DNA from: Eleusine coracana subsp. coracana
Taxonomy: Eukaryota; Streptophyta; Magnoliopsida; Poales; Poaceae
Assembly: GCA_032690845.1 (NCBI GenBank)
Contig: CM064434.1
Location: forward strand, 5,272,108-5,336,107
Reading direction: 5' to 3'
Length of the DNA: 64,000 nucleotides
The first letter of the stretch is position 1, and every line of letters starts with the position of its first letter. The position numbers were made by a program, and so were the translations under genes. Of the stretch, positions 1 to 12,369 are shown piece by piece. The notes beneath the pieces were generated by a model. That model searched no databases and was not told where the DNA came from. It saw only the letters and a program-made list of their open reading frames with translations.

Positions 1-391
1 AGTTATAATTTTTATCCGCTTGATGCCATTATTGACTATTCAACGTCAGTTTGTAGGCAATGGGAGCAGGAAAAGACCATTTTGCCCTTGCTGACAGATT
101 GTGGATAAATTTGTAATCTGTTTGATGCCATTGTGATGATGCAACTTTCACAACCCACCTCCCGCGCCACCGTTAAACCCTAATACCACTACCTCCAAAT
201 ACCTGGTTCATCTATGGGGAACATCTAGATCCACTGTCCATGGCGACCTCAGATCGTACCCGCAGGTGGTTCAAGCAAAGTTGCAGCCGGTGGTGATGGT
301 GGGTGGGCGTGACAGAGGTTGGGGTCGTGAAGGTTTCAGAGCTAGAAGGCCGTCCAGGAGATAGGATTTCACCTGGTGCCGGCAGGAGTGG

Positions 392-2354
392 ATGGGAAAA
401 GAGAAAAATGGAGACTGTGGATCTGAGCTTCCCAATCAAGATCGTTGGGACCCGAAATCAGATCAGGAGTCTTCCAAGGAAGAGGCGGATCGCAAAAGGG
501 AAGAGGAAGTTGAAAAATCTCGCTGGGGGCACCGTCTAGAAATGCGTGAAGCCAAGCAATGGGATGGCAGCAAGAGGACGATCATAGGGGAACAAGAGAA
601 AGGAAGTCCCTCAGATCTGGCTGAGAAGCAAGAGGACATCCAAGAGGGGGGCACAAATGGCTCACGGTGAGAACACTTCTGCTGGGCTTGAATGTTTTTG
701 TTGTTCAAGAGTGCAAGAAACCAAAGAGGTGTGTTTGATGTGCACTTTTTAGTCATATCTCACATCACTGCCGTACAAAATTGCTCTGTGATTATATAAC
801 TCCATTCTATGCTGCACAAGTAGAAGGTCGGGGGTTCTTTTATATTACTGATTGCTCATTTGAAAACACCTTAAAGGAGAGATCTACTACCGCAATTGTT
901 TCTGTGCTAAGTGGTTAAATTGAAGTCAATCCTGGGGGGTAATGTCTGGAGTTGGACAACAAAGAAAGTTGCTGATAACAAGTTCTCAGTCAGATTCCCT
1001 TCAACTTAGCTTATAAAAGAGTGGGGTCATTTTAGGCCTTTGGGTATGAGAATTGTTGATGCTCAGATTTGCATTGACCCTTGGAGTGCTGCTTCTGGGG
1101 CAAAAGCTGAATTTCAACAGGCATGGTTCAAGGTTAGAGGTGTTTCATATGATAAGATAAATGAGCAGACTCTAGCATATGTGGGATCCCTGGTTGGAGC
1201 CACTATTGATGTAGATTAGAGATCTCTGAACAGACAAGATTATGTCAAAATAAAAATTTGCTACTGGGATAAAACAAAGGTGCCTACATCTGTGGAAGGA
1301 CTGATCATACCATATCTGTATGATTTCTTCTTTGAGAGAGAAGTGGAGATCCCTTCTCAATCTCCTGAAAGTGCTATCCAGGTACATGTCTCAAAAATAG
1401 AAGAACAACAGCAGGCCAAGAAACCTCGAATGGAGAACAACTCAAGAGGGAATGAGAATACAAAACATTAGACAGGTGGTCAGAGCAGTGGATCGGGGTG
1501 GAAATCAGCTCCCCCAAAGACTTCAGATAGGTCTGATGAGAGTATCCCTAAAAAGATAGCAAGCACAAAGCTCATGGCAGATGCACAAAAGTCTTACATC
1601 CAAATTCTAGTTGGAAATGAGAATGAACAAGAAGGCAAGTCGCAAATATTTGAAGAAACTGATAGTGATGAGGAGTATGATGGGTTGTTTGATGAGCTCG
1701 ACAAACAAAGATGGGGTTTCATGTTCTTGCAAGCAATTGAGACTGGTTAAATGTGACTTTCAGAACAGTCACAAGGAAGTGGGAGAGCAGATCTTGGCTG
1801 GGGAGGGTAAAACAATTACCAACATTGTCTCTGACAAAATGGAAGACATGCAACAGGGTCAGAAGGCTGATGACAAGGAGATTGAAGTGATTCCCAGCAG
1901 CATCATTGAATTTCAGAAGATCAAAGAATCAAGGCAAAGCTCAAGATTGCAGGAGAAGATGATGGGAGAATTATAAGACAAAGTCTCTAAGGAAAGGGAC
2001 TATGAAGGTATAAATCTTGATTCTCATTATGCTTTTTCTATCCTGGATAATTCTAAAATTCATGATCTAGCTAGTCAAATGGGTATTGCTATTAATGATG
2101 ATGATTTTGAAATTGTCGAATTAATGAAAGACCTCGAAAGGGCTAGACACTCTTTAAAAGATAAAGGGATCAATATTAGTAAAGGGACAAAACTTAGTAA
2201 TTCTATGAATGATGATAATAATGATAACTCTCAAAGCACCTTGTTGCTTGAATGGAAGAATGAAAACCAGAATCAAGAAGAGGAGAGTTTTACTTTAGTT
2301 AAGTCTAAGAAAAAAAATTTCCAGAAAGCTGTGCAGTACAAATTGGCTACTTAG
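392..2354 (+). pseudogene. LINE ORF1 (DUF4283-like nucleic-acid-binding protein), broken
   Basis: The reading frames at 392-670, 780-1200, 1210-1471, 1611-1976 and 2079-2354 together resemble the ORF1 protein of plant L1 elements, which packages LINE RNA. The stretch at 1010-1350 is the most typical: it has the order WGHFRPLGMRIVDAQICIDP, then WFKVRGVSYDK, then a YVGSLVGATIDVD segment and a YLYDFFFEREVEIPS segment. A zinc-knuckle-like cysteine/histidine stretch is expected near 690-780, but only scattered Cys and His codons remain. Stops at about 918, 1217 and 1469 and several frame changes make it non-functional. The start is taken at the first long frame and is uncertain. The C-terminal part (1611-2354) is acidic, Lys/Gln-rich and low in recognisable motifs. 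Confidence 0.7.
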
Positions 2355-2465
2355 AAGTAAGAGATCTACTTCTTCTGAGTATAGGAATAAAGGTTAATAG
2401 GAATATTTTGTGCCTTTATGTCCTAATAAAGGTAAAAAACAAACAACTTTAAAATGTTAGGCCTT

Positions 2466-5400
2466 TTTTTGGAATTGTAGGGGTATTAGGAAAAAAGGGG
2501 TGGCTCCTTTTATTAGATATCTAATAAGGGAGCATAATTTTGACTTTGTTTGTTTTCAAGAAACAATTCAGAAGACGTTTAGTGAGAAGAGCCTAAGATT
2601 ACTCGATCCACAAAAGAATTTTCTATGGCATTGGATTCCTTCTAGAGGAAAATCTGGTGGTTTGTTGATTGGTGTCAACATTGAAAGATTTGATGTTGGG
2701 GCCTTCCTAGAAGGAAAATTTTTGCTACAATTGAATTTGTGGGGATAAAGACTTATCTATTAAATGGAACTTAATAAATGTGTATGACATAGCTCAGGAT
2801 GAATTTAAAGAGGAGTTCTTGGCAGAGTTTGCAGATTTCTATTCAAAGAATAGGGACCCTTATATCATTGGAGGAGACTTTAATATCATCCAGTTTTCAC
2901 ATGAAAAAAACAAAGTGTTCCTTCCAAATAGGTTTACTAACCTCTTTAACACAATTATAAATGCTAATGATTTAAGAGAAATTGAAGTGTCGGGTGGATG
3001 TTTTACCTGGTCTAATAAGTAGCTAAACCCCACTATGGAGAAGCTAGATCGGGTTCTAATGTCCAAGGATTGGGAACCCTGTCCCCAATGGTCAAAATCT
3101 ATAAAAAACCAAGAGAGGTATCCGATCATAACCCTTTAATCATGACAACGATTGTGGACCCTCCTTCTAGAAAGATTCCTTTTTGTTTTGAGTTGTCTTG
3201 GATGAAACATTCAGACTTTCTAACATTAGTGGAGAAAATATGGAGAGAACCCACAAGAGATATAAACACCTTAAGATAAGGTGCATTTTAAGATAAAGAA
3301 ATTCAAGAGATATTTCAAAGGTTGGGGCTTCGATCAGGATGGTAGAGAGAAGAAGAGAAAGTTGGAAATTCATGATGAGTTGGCAACCTTAGAAGAGTTA
3401 ATCCCCTTTACCAATATTCAAATCAAGAAGAGAGTGGAATTAAAATTGGAGTTAATGAATATACTGGATTCTGAAGAACTTTATTGGTTTAGGAGAAGTC
3501 ATAAAACATGGCTTCTAAAAGGAGACAATAATACTAAATTTTTTCATAGAGTTGTTAATGGAAGAAGAAGGAAGAATACCATATTCTCTCATCAACACAA
3601 AAATAAGGAAATTAAAGGAGATGAGGTACTACTTGAACATGCCACCCAGTTTTATATATCCCTCTTTGCACATGGTGGAGGTGGTAAGTTTGCTTTCAAC
3701 ACAAATATGTGGGATGGGACCCCAAGGGTATCTATGGAAGATAATTGGGAGTTAACCAAACCCTTTTCAGAAGAAGAAATTAAAGATGCTTTGGATCTAA
3801 TGGAAAGAAATAAGGCCACAGGGCTTGACAAAATACCAATAGAGTTTTCTCAACATTGCTGGGAAATTGTCAAAGATGATATTATCCAATTGTTCAATGA
3901 ATTCTATCTGGGAGAATTAGATTTCAAAAGGTTGAATTATGGTATTATAACTCTGGTGCAAAGAATTGATAATGCAGAAAAGATTCAACAATATAGACCA
4001 ATTTGTTTGCTTAACTACTTGTATAAATGGTTCACTAAAGCTCTAACAATTAGAGTTGAACCTGTTGTTGATAAGATAATTCATAGAGAGCAAACTTCCT
4101 TTATCAAAGGGAGAAATATTATGACAGGGGTGTTAGCCATGCATGAGACTGTGATAAGGAAAAAACAGGAATTATTCTGAAATTGGACTTTGAAAAGGCA
4201 TACGATAAAGTAAACTGGGATTTTTTATTTAGCTGCCTTACAGCAAGAGGTTTTAATGAAGTGTGGTGTAGCTGGATCAAAAAGGTGGTTTGTGAAGGCA
4301 CGGTTTGTGTCAAAGTAAATAACAAAGAGGGTCCATATTTTCAAAGTTATAAAGGGGTAAGACAAGGAGATCCTTTGTCTCCCATTTTATTCAATTTAGT
4401 AGCTGATTCCTTAACTAGAATGATCCATAAAGCACAACAAAATGGATTGGTGAAAGGATTAGCTGATAATCTGATACCAAATGGGGTGGCCATCCTACAG
4501 TATGCAAATGATGCAATCCTATGTCTGGATCATGATATAGAAGGTGCCAGACATGTGAAATTAGTGTTGTACTTATATGAGCAGATGTCTGGGCTAAAAA
4601 TAAATTTTGACAAAAGTGAAATTGTGAGCATCAATGGTGACAACAATGTGGAAAACACTTATGCCACCTTGTTCAATTGTCAGGTTGGGAAGTTTGCTTC
4701 ACAATACCTGGGAGTTCCTGTCTCACCTTGTAGACTGCATGTAATTGATTGGGAAAGGATGGAAGAGATGTTTGGCAAGGGAATTCTATGTCTATGGGGG
4801 GAAGAACTATACTAATCAATGCAAGCCTCTCTAATTCCCCAGTTTACCATATGTCTATGTATCTCCTCCCCTAAAACTGTTATTAAACGAATGGATAAAG
4901 CTAGAAGGAAATTCTTCTGGCAGGGTGGCAGTCTTAAGAAAAAGTATTGATTAGTTAAATGGTCTAGAGTGTGCAAGTCCAAAAGTAAAGGTGGACTTGG
5001 TATTAAGAATTTGAGAAAAATGAATAAAAGCCTTTTAGTAAAATGGTGGTGGAAGCTGGAAACAGAAGAAGGTCTATGGCATGACCTTGTTTGGGCCAAA
5101 TATGTGCATAATGCTCCTATTGCACATCTAAGAAATAGGCAATCAGATTCTCCAATCTGGTCAGATTTGATGCAAGTAAAAAAGTTTTACCTTCAAGGAA
5201 GGAAATTTTGCCTAAAAAGTAGATTACTATAAGTTTCTGGTATGATTGTTGGGCGTTGGTGTCGAGAGATAATCTCGATACTAATCCTAGGTATGCGTGT
5301 GAGTATGAAAGACGATAGACACAGGACACAGGGATTATACAGGTTTGGGCCTCCTTGCAGATAAAAATTCTACGTCCTGCTTGGTGTTCTTGTATTTCTA

Positions 5401-6410
5401 GGGTCCGTACTAGGCAAATGATTCCCGATACGAGTTCTAATGATCTCTAAAGACCCCCTGCCCTCCTTGAAGGGCAGCGGTTTTACATGGTAATCTATGA
5501 TACAGTTATATTTGATTCTATCTATACACCATATCTCTTACCTAACTTGTAGCCTACTCTAAACAAATATCCGAATAGTTATCTTCTGGGCCTTGATCTG
5601 CAATGCTTCCTAACCAAGCCTTTTCGCCCACTCAGCCATATTGTCGAGTGGTTAAGTATCCCATATACATATATACCATAGTTGGATTCTCCCTTGTGTG
5701 TGAAATATCCGTACTTGTTTGAATTGTGTGATAACAAAAACATCTCTGTGAGAGAGTGCGCTGATAGGGGCTGAGTAATTGGATTTAGTGTCAACCTTCC
5801 CAATGCTCCACATAATCAATGGTATGAGCTGACACATTTGCCGAATGGCCAACGGATTACTGAAGACAAAGATGTAGCAAAATGGAAATGGAAGGAAAAT
5901 GGGAGGTATATGTCCACATCAATGTATAATCACCTAACTGAAAACGACACTGGACTAACTCATAGGAGGATCTGGAAGGCTAGGATCCCAGAAAAAATTT
6001 AAATTTTTATGTGGCTGATGGAAAATGGCGCTACTCTGACCAAAGATAACATGGTTAAAAGAAATTGGCAAGGCAATCCGTCTTGCTACTTTTGCGAACA
6101 ATCTGAAGATATCGATCATTTGTTTTTCTCTTGTCCAATAGCTAAAGTGGTTTGGGGCATTGTGGCCTCGTGTTTCAAAGTGAATAACAGGCCCAAGTCT
6201 TATGCTCAGTTTTGGCCCTGGATTGCAACATCTTTATCAGGAGGAGAAAATGTGTATCTAACTGGACTTGCAGCAATTTGCTGGGCCATCTGGAAGTGCA
6301 GAAGTAAAGGTTGCTTTGAAAAGATCCTGATTAAACACCCTTGTGATATTATTTTCCAAGCAAGTGCTCTTTTGATCTATTGGGCAGGTCTCCAGAAGGA
6401 AGATATGTAG
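2466..6410 (+). pseudogene. LINE ORF2: endonuclease, reverse transcriptase, zf-RVT; broken
   Basis: This frame would make the DNA-nicking and reverse-transcribing protein. The endonuclease part begins with a WNCRGI motif at 2472 and contains FVCFQET, then IIGGDFNI near 2870 and a KLDRVLMS motif near 3040. It is broken by stops at 2746-2748 and 3020-3022. The RT part (3281-4815) has NKATGLDKIP, a FIKGRNI segment, LDFEKAYDKVNWDF, RQGDPLSPILFNLV and an active-site region reading LQYANDAILC, where YADD would be expected. A small indel near 4180 shifts frame between its two halves. After the insertion at 5256-5785, the protein resumes with an NAPHNQWYEL segment. The zf-RVT domain at 6009-6410 keeps CYFCEQSEDIDHLFFSCP with the typical C-X2-C-X7-H-X4-C spacing. 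Confidence 0.85.
5256..5785. repeat. Unclassified insertion inside LINE ORF2
   Basis: LINE ORF2 reads FWYDCWA just before this segment and resumes with NLPNAPHNQWYEL just after it, so about 0.5 kb of foreign DNA lies between. The left part contains a small palindrome (CGAGAGATAATCTCG at about 5268) and a GGGATTATACAGGTTTGGGCC-type stretch that I recognise as recurrent in grass interspersed repeats. I could not find terminal inverted repeats or a target-site duplication, so class and exact edges are open. No coding capacity is seen. Confidence 0.55.
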
Positions 6411-6975
6411 GCGATCATGGGGGCAGGGTCTGAAGCAATGCTGTAGGCTGTGATCAAGGTACTACATCGACAGGGGAGATGTCTGGTGGTGAAAACCCTG
6501 CAAGGTCCAAGTGATGAGTCAGAACAAGACGGTGAACTCTGAGCAGGGAGTCGTAATCTGAGCAGCGTAGAATGAGATTTGCTTCCTTCTTTGTTTTTGC
6601 GTGGTAGATGAATGTGTTAGACCTCTCTATGGCTAAAACTTGTAATAGGGTTGGGCTAGGTACCACTTCTCGACTCCTAAAATCCGTTGGAGAACCACAT
6701 GATTTTGGGGGTTAAGGGAGAAGTGGATGCTTCTGTCTGCTTCTCAATCTTTTGCTGGCGTCGGTGGACGCGTTCAGACTTGGACTCCCGTTTTTGTTAT
6801 GGAAATGGAAGTGGGTTTTCTCGTTTAAAAAAAAAAAGCAATTTTGTTTATTTGTATATAACATTTTGTCCTGATCAACGGTTGTAAAAAAGGTACCTTT
6901 GATATCTGATATTTAATTGGAGTATAGGAAATAAAGCTTCTACGAAATATAACAAAAAAACACACTAAAGGCAAG

Positions 6976-7626
6976 GTAATGCTGAATGTAGAGGCAGTTT
7001 TCAGTGAAGAGTCAGGAAATGGAAGCACCGGCGCTATCATCAGAGATGTTGGGCAGGATGCATTGCTGCAGCAAATAGGTTGTAGATGCGTGAATGGCTG
7101 AGGGCCTCCGCAACGGGAACGCTAGCTAGCGTTTGTGTCAGGCCACATCATGTTTTCAGCCCATGTGGAGAAGAGAAGCGCATCTGACACCAGCGATCAC
7201 CTCTCCTGCCGAAGCATATCTATAGATAACTCAATAGTACCCATCACATCCATGCTCTTCTCTTAGCAGCCTCTCTCTATTTTTTATTACTTTTAGAGTG
7301 AACGGACACAGAACCAGATCAGAGAGGATTGGATGGGGTTTGAGTCGATAAAAAAAATCTGATATACAGGTCCCATTATTATATAGGGCAGTGTGTTAAA
7401 GTCAAATCTTTTGTGTACTAATCTTTATACATATCTACATAGAAGATGTGGCAAAATATAGTCAATAACCATTGTGGAGGCCTACGCTGTTAGAGATGGA
7501 CTTTTACTGGCACAACATCTGGGGTGCAATCAATTTATTGTTCAGTTGGACTGCATATAAGTGGTGGAGACAATGAAGAATGGGAGTTTCCTAGCAGCTG
7601 AGGCAGCAGCAACCTTACAATGAATG
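6976..7626 (+). pseudogene. RNase H-like (RVT_3) domain fragment, split by an insertion
   Basis: Two pieces of a plant RNase H-like domain, the type found at the C-terminus of many plant LINEs and in related host-like ORFs. The left piece (6976-7102) reads NGSTGAIIRDVG and, after a one-base shift, GCIAAANRL, ending in MAE. The right piece (7477-7626) reads EAYAVRDGLLLAQHLGCN, then QFIVQLDC, a stop, VVETMKNGSFLAAEAAA. The pieces would join at MAE/EAYAVRDG, the usual substrate-binding helix of the fold. A 374-380-bp element separates them. Whether this belonged to another LINE or to a captured gene cannot be told. It is non-functional because of the split, the frameshift and the stop. Confidence 0.65.
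7103..7482. mobile_element. MITE-like insertion with short terminal inverted repeats
   Basis: The left end reads GGCCTCCGCAACGG, and the reverse complement of the right end reads GGCCTCCACAATGG: 12 of 14 bases match. The element is about 380 bp with no coding capacity. It splits an RNase H reading frame exactly within the codons for Met-Ala-Glu-Ala-Tyr. Because GAGGCCT-like sequence sits at both edges, the target-site duplication is ambiguous (GAG, or a longer imperfect copy), and so is the superfamily (PIF/Harbinger-like or hAT-like). Confidence 0.6.
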
Positions 7627-7935
7627 GGACACATTATGTTATTCTTCTCATAGAACATCTCGGCATTTTGTTTTATTTTTACTACCATGTGGTACAATTG
7701 AATATGGGTCCCACATCAATGGACAGGTGCAACCTCCATCGGATGAGCCTTTGGGCTCTTATTTTTCCCTTCTAGTCTTTCTATTCCTTTGGGCTCTTAT
7801 TTTTCCCTTCATGCGGCCACATCTTATTGCCACGCATCAACCTCTTCTTCTTCCTTACCGGTCACAAAATCTGGAGTCCACTCTGCCTGCTCTCTCTCCC
7901 TCACACACTCTTCTCCCAAACAAAACTACAGTCTG
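7627..7935. repeat. Non-coding spacer with a 24-bp direct repeat
   Basis: No gene is seen here. The only structure is a perfect 24-base direct repeat starting CCTTTGGGCTC at 7748 and again at 7786, a 38-bp period. The stretch ends at the CAA target site of the following CACTA element. Confidence 0.5.
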
Positions 7936-7938
7936 CAA

Positions 7939-8160
7939 CACAACAACAACAAGGCACTGTAGTGGCGGTTGGAAAGGGCATATAGCGGCAGACAGGCACC
8001 CGCTGCTACGTAAACGCCGTTACAAATAGGTGGTCTGCCGCCCATACAAACCACCGCTACAGACATATTAGTAGCGGCGGTTGAAGATGTCAACCGTCGC
8101 TATTGTCTATCATTAGTAGCGGCGGTTGACAGCACCAACTGCCGCTATTATTGGCTACCG
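7939..8160. repeat. CACTA left terminus and subterminal repeats
   Basis: The terminal inverted repeat starts at 7939, followed by several copies of a motif close to TAGCGGCGGTTG in both orientations (about 7963, 8051, 8074, 8117 and 8139). In En/Spm such subterminal repeats bind the TNPA protein and are needed for excision. Here this is the 3' end of the element as its genes are oriented. Confidence 0.85.
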
Positions 8161-8403
8161 CTACTTGTTATTTTCCAAAAAAATAAAATTTAGCAAATAT
8201 ACAGAAATCACAAATTCTGCATACACAAAAATTTACAAATCTCATCGTAGATATTTACAACATCTCATCACATATTTACAACATCTTATCACATGTATTT
8301 ACAATCTCATCACAGATATTTACATCTCATCATACAATATATACAACATTGCCATCAAAATATTCAATCGAGCTTACAAAATATTTTATATGAACCCTAA
8401 TGC

Positions 8404-11400
8404 ATAGTCATCATCTTTTTTCGATACATTAGGCTCATATGGTGCTCTTGAACTAGCCCCCCACTCATAAAGGGACCTATGTTTTATTGCTAGTTCACTA
8501 TTTGAGTCAAAGCACTTCCCTTCTGGACTAATTACCTCTCTCAACATAAAACGATAAAGAGAAGCTACAACTAGATACATGTCATTTGTACTCAAGTGAA
8601 TGCGTGGTTGAGGAATCATACCCTTTCTGATCTTGGCGTTCCTCTTCATTTTTGTAGTCCATTGTGCCTTTTCCCTTATGGCACTCTGTGTCACATGAGT
8701 AGAGTATATTAATATGAGATCTCAAAACTTCACTATTCGAGTAAAGCGAAATGGACATAAACAAAATCAACTTACCCCTTCATTAGACTCCTCAACGATA
8801 TGATCTAGGTAAGATGAAGAGCTAGATGCGAACACACATGTGTAGTAGCCACAATGCACACTACCCTTTTGTTGCTTAAAGCACTATGCAGTAGAGAACA
8901 CAAGTTAGTTACACTTTATATGATGGATACTATGATAAAGATATGTATGTGATGCATATAAATCTTACCCAAAGCTGATGACGGAAGTACATCTTCTTTT
9001 ACCGTGTTGGATGATATTTCCCTCCCGCTATAACATATTTCTCGTAAGCACTAAACGGTCGACAAAAGCATCATTAGATGATATTAACATTATCAATTCA
9101 TATACACATAGAGTAATTTGTTACCTATCTATGACTTCCACCATGTCGCTGTACAACTTCTTGTCATAGTCGAGACTATCCAGCATGAGAAGGTACCCAT
9201 TTGTGGGAATTATCATAAAACAAATCCAATGATCACTAGAAGAATGTTGACAACAAGTTACTTACAATTGGATTTAACTTCAACTATGATAGATGACGAA
9301 GGCAGTAGTGGTCCAACTTACTTGAAGTTGTAGGGGGGTAAGATGCATTGTCTATCTTGCCACTTCAGGAAGCACTCGTATAAATAATTTATAACCTGAG
9401 TCCTTGCTTCATTTCTCATGAACGCCTTCATTTCACCTATCTCTGTTGGTGTCTTATCCGGATTTACCGTTGGGTTTATACTGCTTTGGTTGATGCGGTT
9501 CGGGTTGATGTAGACCACCTTCCAATCTTTTCTATCAACCCTCTTTCTTTGATAAAAAGAGTTCATGCTACAAAAAAAGATATAAGGTAATATATTGAAT
9601 TGTGCTTGAAATTCGAAGTAGATCGAACGTGAAACTTACATGCACCACAAGGTGATGTCCATCCTGGCTAGGCGAAACATTAAGTGGACATCCTCCCAAA
9701 ATTGGACTAAGGTTTGTTCATCGTCCTCTTCATTGAACACCTCAGTTGGAATCCTACAAGTGATTGCGGTGACTTCTTCCTTCGACGCCATCATGTACCA
9801 GTCATGCAACTTTCGCATCTCCCATGACAGGTTCTTGTACGTGTTTTTGATATAAGGGGCTTATCCAATTTGAATCTCGAGTAGTCCACATCGTCCGCAG
9901 GATTGTCCAAAATGTGATCGTTGTACGACACTTTATCCCGAGGATCTTGTTCTTGGATGACGAGCTTACCGGTGCTTGCTAGATGTTTTTTCAATCCAGC
10001 CAAGTACTTATCAACATCATTTTTTGCTGTTGGGTCCTTTGGCTCTTTGTCAAAACCGGTAATCGTCTTTAGGATTACCGAAGGCTTGATGACAATTGGC
10101 GCAGGCTAGACTTGGATTACCGGAGCCTGAACTTGAACCGCCACAGCAGCTGTTGATGGAGGCTCGACTTGAATTGTTTCCCGAGGCTGAACACTCTGTG
10201 GAAGAGGCTCGTTGTCACTATAGATTATAGGACTGTGAGTCGAGTCGGCTTCCGCATGAGGAGATTGAGGTTTGTTTCTCAAGGCTGCCATAGACATCGG
10301 AGATGGTTGTCCACCTGTATTGCCTGGCTGGCTCGCATGAAAAGACCCGTGCCGAGACAACGGGGGTGGAGAAACTCGTGGTGAGAGGACAACTTCATGG
10401 CCTTTCCAAATAATGAAAGAGTCGAGGGCATCTTGGAGAGTTTCTATACCTGCCTCAGGTATCGGGCATTCGATCTCGTTGTCCTCATAGCCAGATACAA
10501 TTTCTGACACGGTGACACGCACGTAACCTAGGGGGATATCCCTATTATAGAGCGTGTCTTCTGGAAATGTTGTGCCTGATGCAACCTTCATCATCTTCCC
10601 CTTGTAACCAAATGGCACATGCAACTCGCAAGGAGTATCCTCAGTGATGTCATCCGTGTCTGATTGCATGGAGACTGATGGTTGATCGGAGACTAATGGT
10701 TGCGTGGAGACGGATGGCTGCGTGGATGTGGATGAACCATGTAAGAAGACATCCACCGCAGCCTACAGGTTAGGGTCCAAACAACCGCTTTGTTTATCGA
10801 TAGCGAATATAAGAAGTTGTCGCCTCCAATCCTCCTTGGCTTTATCTTCTTGCTCTTTCTTATGCAATGTATGCTTCTTGTAGAGGTGTGAGGATGTTTC
10901 AGAGAAACCTTCTTTCCATGTTGCTGATGATGACACTCCTTGTACCCGACCACCATGTTCTTTGGTCCCAATAGCCTTCGCTAGCTGATCCTTGTGATAC
11001 TCCGGTGTAAACAGACCAACCTCCGTCTGTGCCGCGGTGGGGCCTTTCAAGGCTTGCACGACTTCACTTGTCGCGGGATCCTTCGCAATGATCTCTCCTT
11101 CTTTGGTTAAGTCAGAGCGACCATACACCTAGTTCCTGGTATGCTCATTGGTATTAGGCAAAGGATTAGGTTTTCCTTCCACGCGGTGCTTGGCTTCCTG
11201 CTCTCTCCAAATTGGAATCTTCTTTTTATATCCGCCCGGACCTAACCGTGCCTTAAACTTGTTTCACTTGTTTAGCTCAACCATCTTTTCACTGAGCTCC
11301 TTCGAAGCACTGCTTGTCTTTTGCTCAACAAACTCATCCCATTCCTGCTGACTAATATTTCCATGCTTGTTGAATGGGGTTCAATTTTTCTTGACGTGTT

Positions 11401-12076
11401 GGCAGTTGAGCTTGGACTCGTAATCTTGAAAGATGTGATTGAGAGTGGACATTGTGGCCTTCTTGGCTCTCTCGAGATCTGCTGGCTAGAACCGGATGGT
11501 TGCCGTGACGTTAGCCCACATATCATCTTTTCTGCCATCCGGGACTTGGCGCCAATCTTGCCACGTGATTTTGCAAAGGTCCCCCACCACTTTGCCACAA
11601 TGGTTCTATCATTTGGCGTTCACACCAGCGGATTCAATCGGTTCTCCGTCTTTGGGGTCCAGTGTAGTAACCTCGTAGATGCCCTCTGCCTTGTTCGCGG
11701 AGCGCTGACCGCGCTTGCGTTTCTGTGTGGCAACTTGGGCAGGCACCTCTTCCACTTGCTGCTCGAGGGCCTCATCTATCACAGCCTCAGCTGCACATAG
11801 CCGACGGGCACTTCGTCGGGGGCCCTAGGATATAAGTAGTAGATTTTTGTTTACAAATTAGTTGAACAAATGAGAGAATTATCTTTGACAAGATACCTCA
11901 TCTTGAGGCACAAAATCAGGATCCGGGCTCCCCAATCGACGTTCCTTTGGTAGTGGAGGATGTGGATCTTCTGGTTCTTCCTAGTGTTCGCTTGATCCTT
12001 CATCGTCTGAAGACGACCTTGCTTGTGAGTGGGCCTTGAAGGCGTCTTCCTCTTGATAGGGCATATTGTCCGCCAT
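8404..12076 (-). pseudogene. CACTA second gene: Transposase_24/DUF8039 plus Ulp1-like C48 protease, decayed
   Basis: Read right to left. The start is ATG at 12076 (MADNMPYQEEDAF). An in-frame TAG follows at 11981-11983. A GT-AG intron lies at 11829-11899. The next exon holds a segment like plant Transposase_24 proteins (IGTKEHGGRVQGVSS at about 10950), then DUF8039 (CELHVPFGYKGKMMKVA at about 10600, ending in FIIWKGHEVVL). A Ulp1/SENP-type cysteine protease follows in several exons: MRKLHDWYM at 9818; an exon at 9322-9567 ending LPPYNF; an exon at 9125-9235 with HWICFMI and LDSLDYDKKLY; and near 8850 QQKGSVHCGYYTC. These give a readable His, Asp and Cys triad. Introns 9568-9639 and 9236-9321 have GT-AG ends. 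Stops at 10757 and 10106 and a frameshift near 9855 show decay. C48 domains are known in plant CACTA proteins; their role in transposition is not settled. Confidence 0.8.
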
Positions 12077-12369
12077 GACGAGAAGACTTTGACATCTAAT
12101 GTTAGATATGATGACTAAGTTAGAAAACAAGGATTATGCACATTTCACATTGAGCATAGAGACAAAGAAAACAAAAGAAAATAATAGAAAAATCAAAATT
12201 TGCTCTCAGTGTGGGTTGCCGAATCAACGGCCTTCCAACGCTCTAAGATCCTTGACTCGTACAAAAACATATATCCGATATCCTAGGATATGGTCCATGT
12301 CGCCACACTAGCCTCACTTAGTCCCCTTTCATCATTGAGCATCGATCGCCTACGTAGAATAGATAAGTA

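Larger units (their letters stand above)
130..6838 (+). mobile_element. L1-type non-LTR retrotransposon (LINE), degenerate
   Basis: A full-length-like but decayed LINE on the plus strand. In order it shows an ORF1 region (about 390-2354), an AP-endonuclease domain (from about 2466), a reverse transcriptase (3281-5230) and a C-terminal zf-RVT zinc-binding domain (6009-6410). It ends in a short A-run at 6828-6838 after a conserved-looking 3' UTR. The 5' boundary is not clear: the first 130 bases hold no recognisable landmark, and I found no convincing target-site duplication to match the bases after the A-run. ORF2 is interrupted by an unrelated insertion (about 5256-5785). The order ORF1, EN, RT, zf-RVT is that of plant L1 elements. 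The copy is dead, with stops and frameshifts in both ORFs. Confidence 0.85.

Noticed and set aside
6828..6860. Target-site duplication for the LINE at 130-6838
   Set aside because: Bases after the A-run were compared with the start of the window and no convincing match of 7 bases or more was found.
7955..7968. CACTGTAGTGG as the left end of the CACTA element
   Set aside because: It gives no matching 3-bp duplication with the right flank. Starting at 7939 aligns 22 of 30 bases with the other end and gives CAA on both sides.
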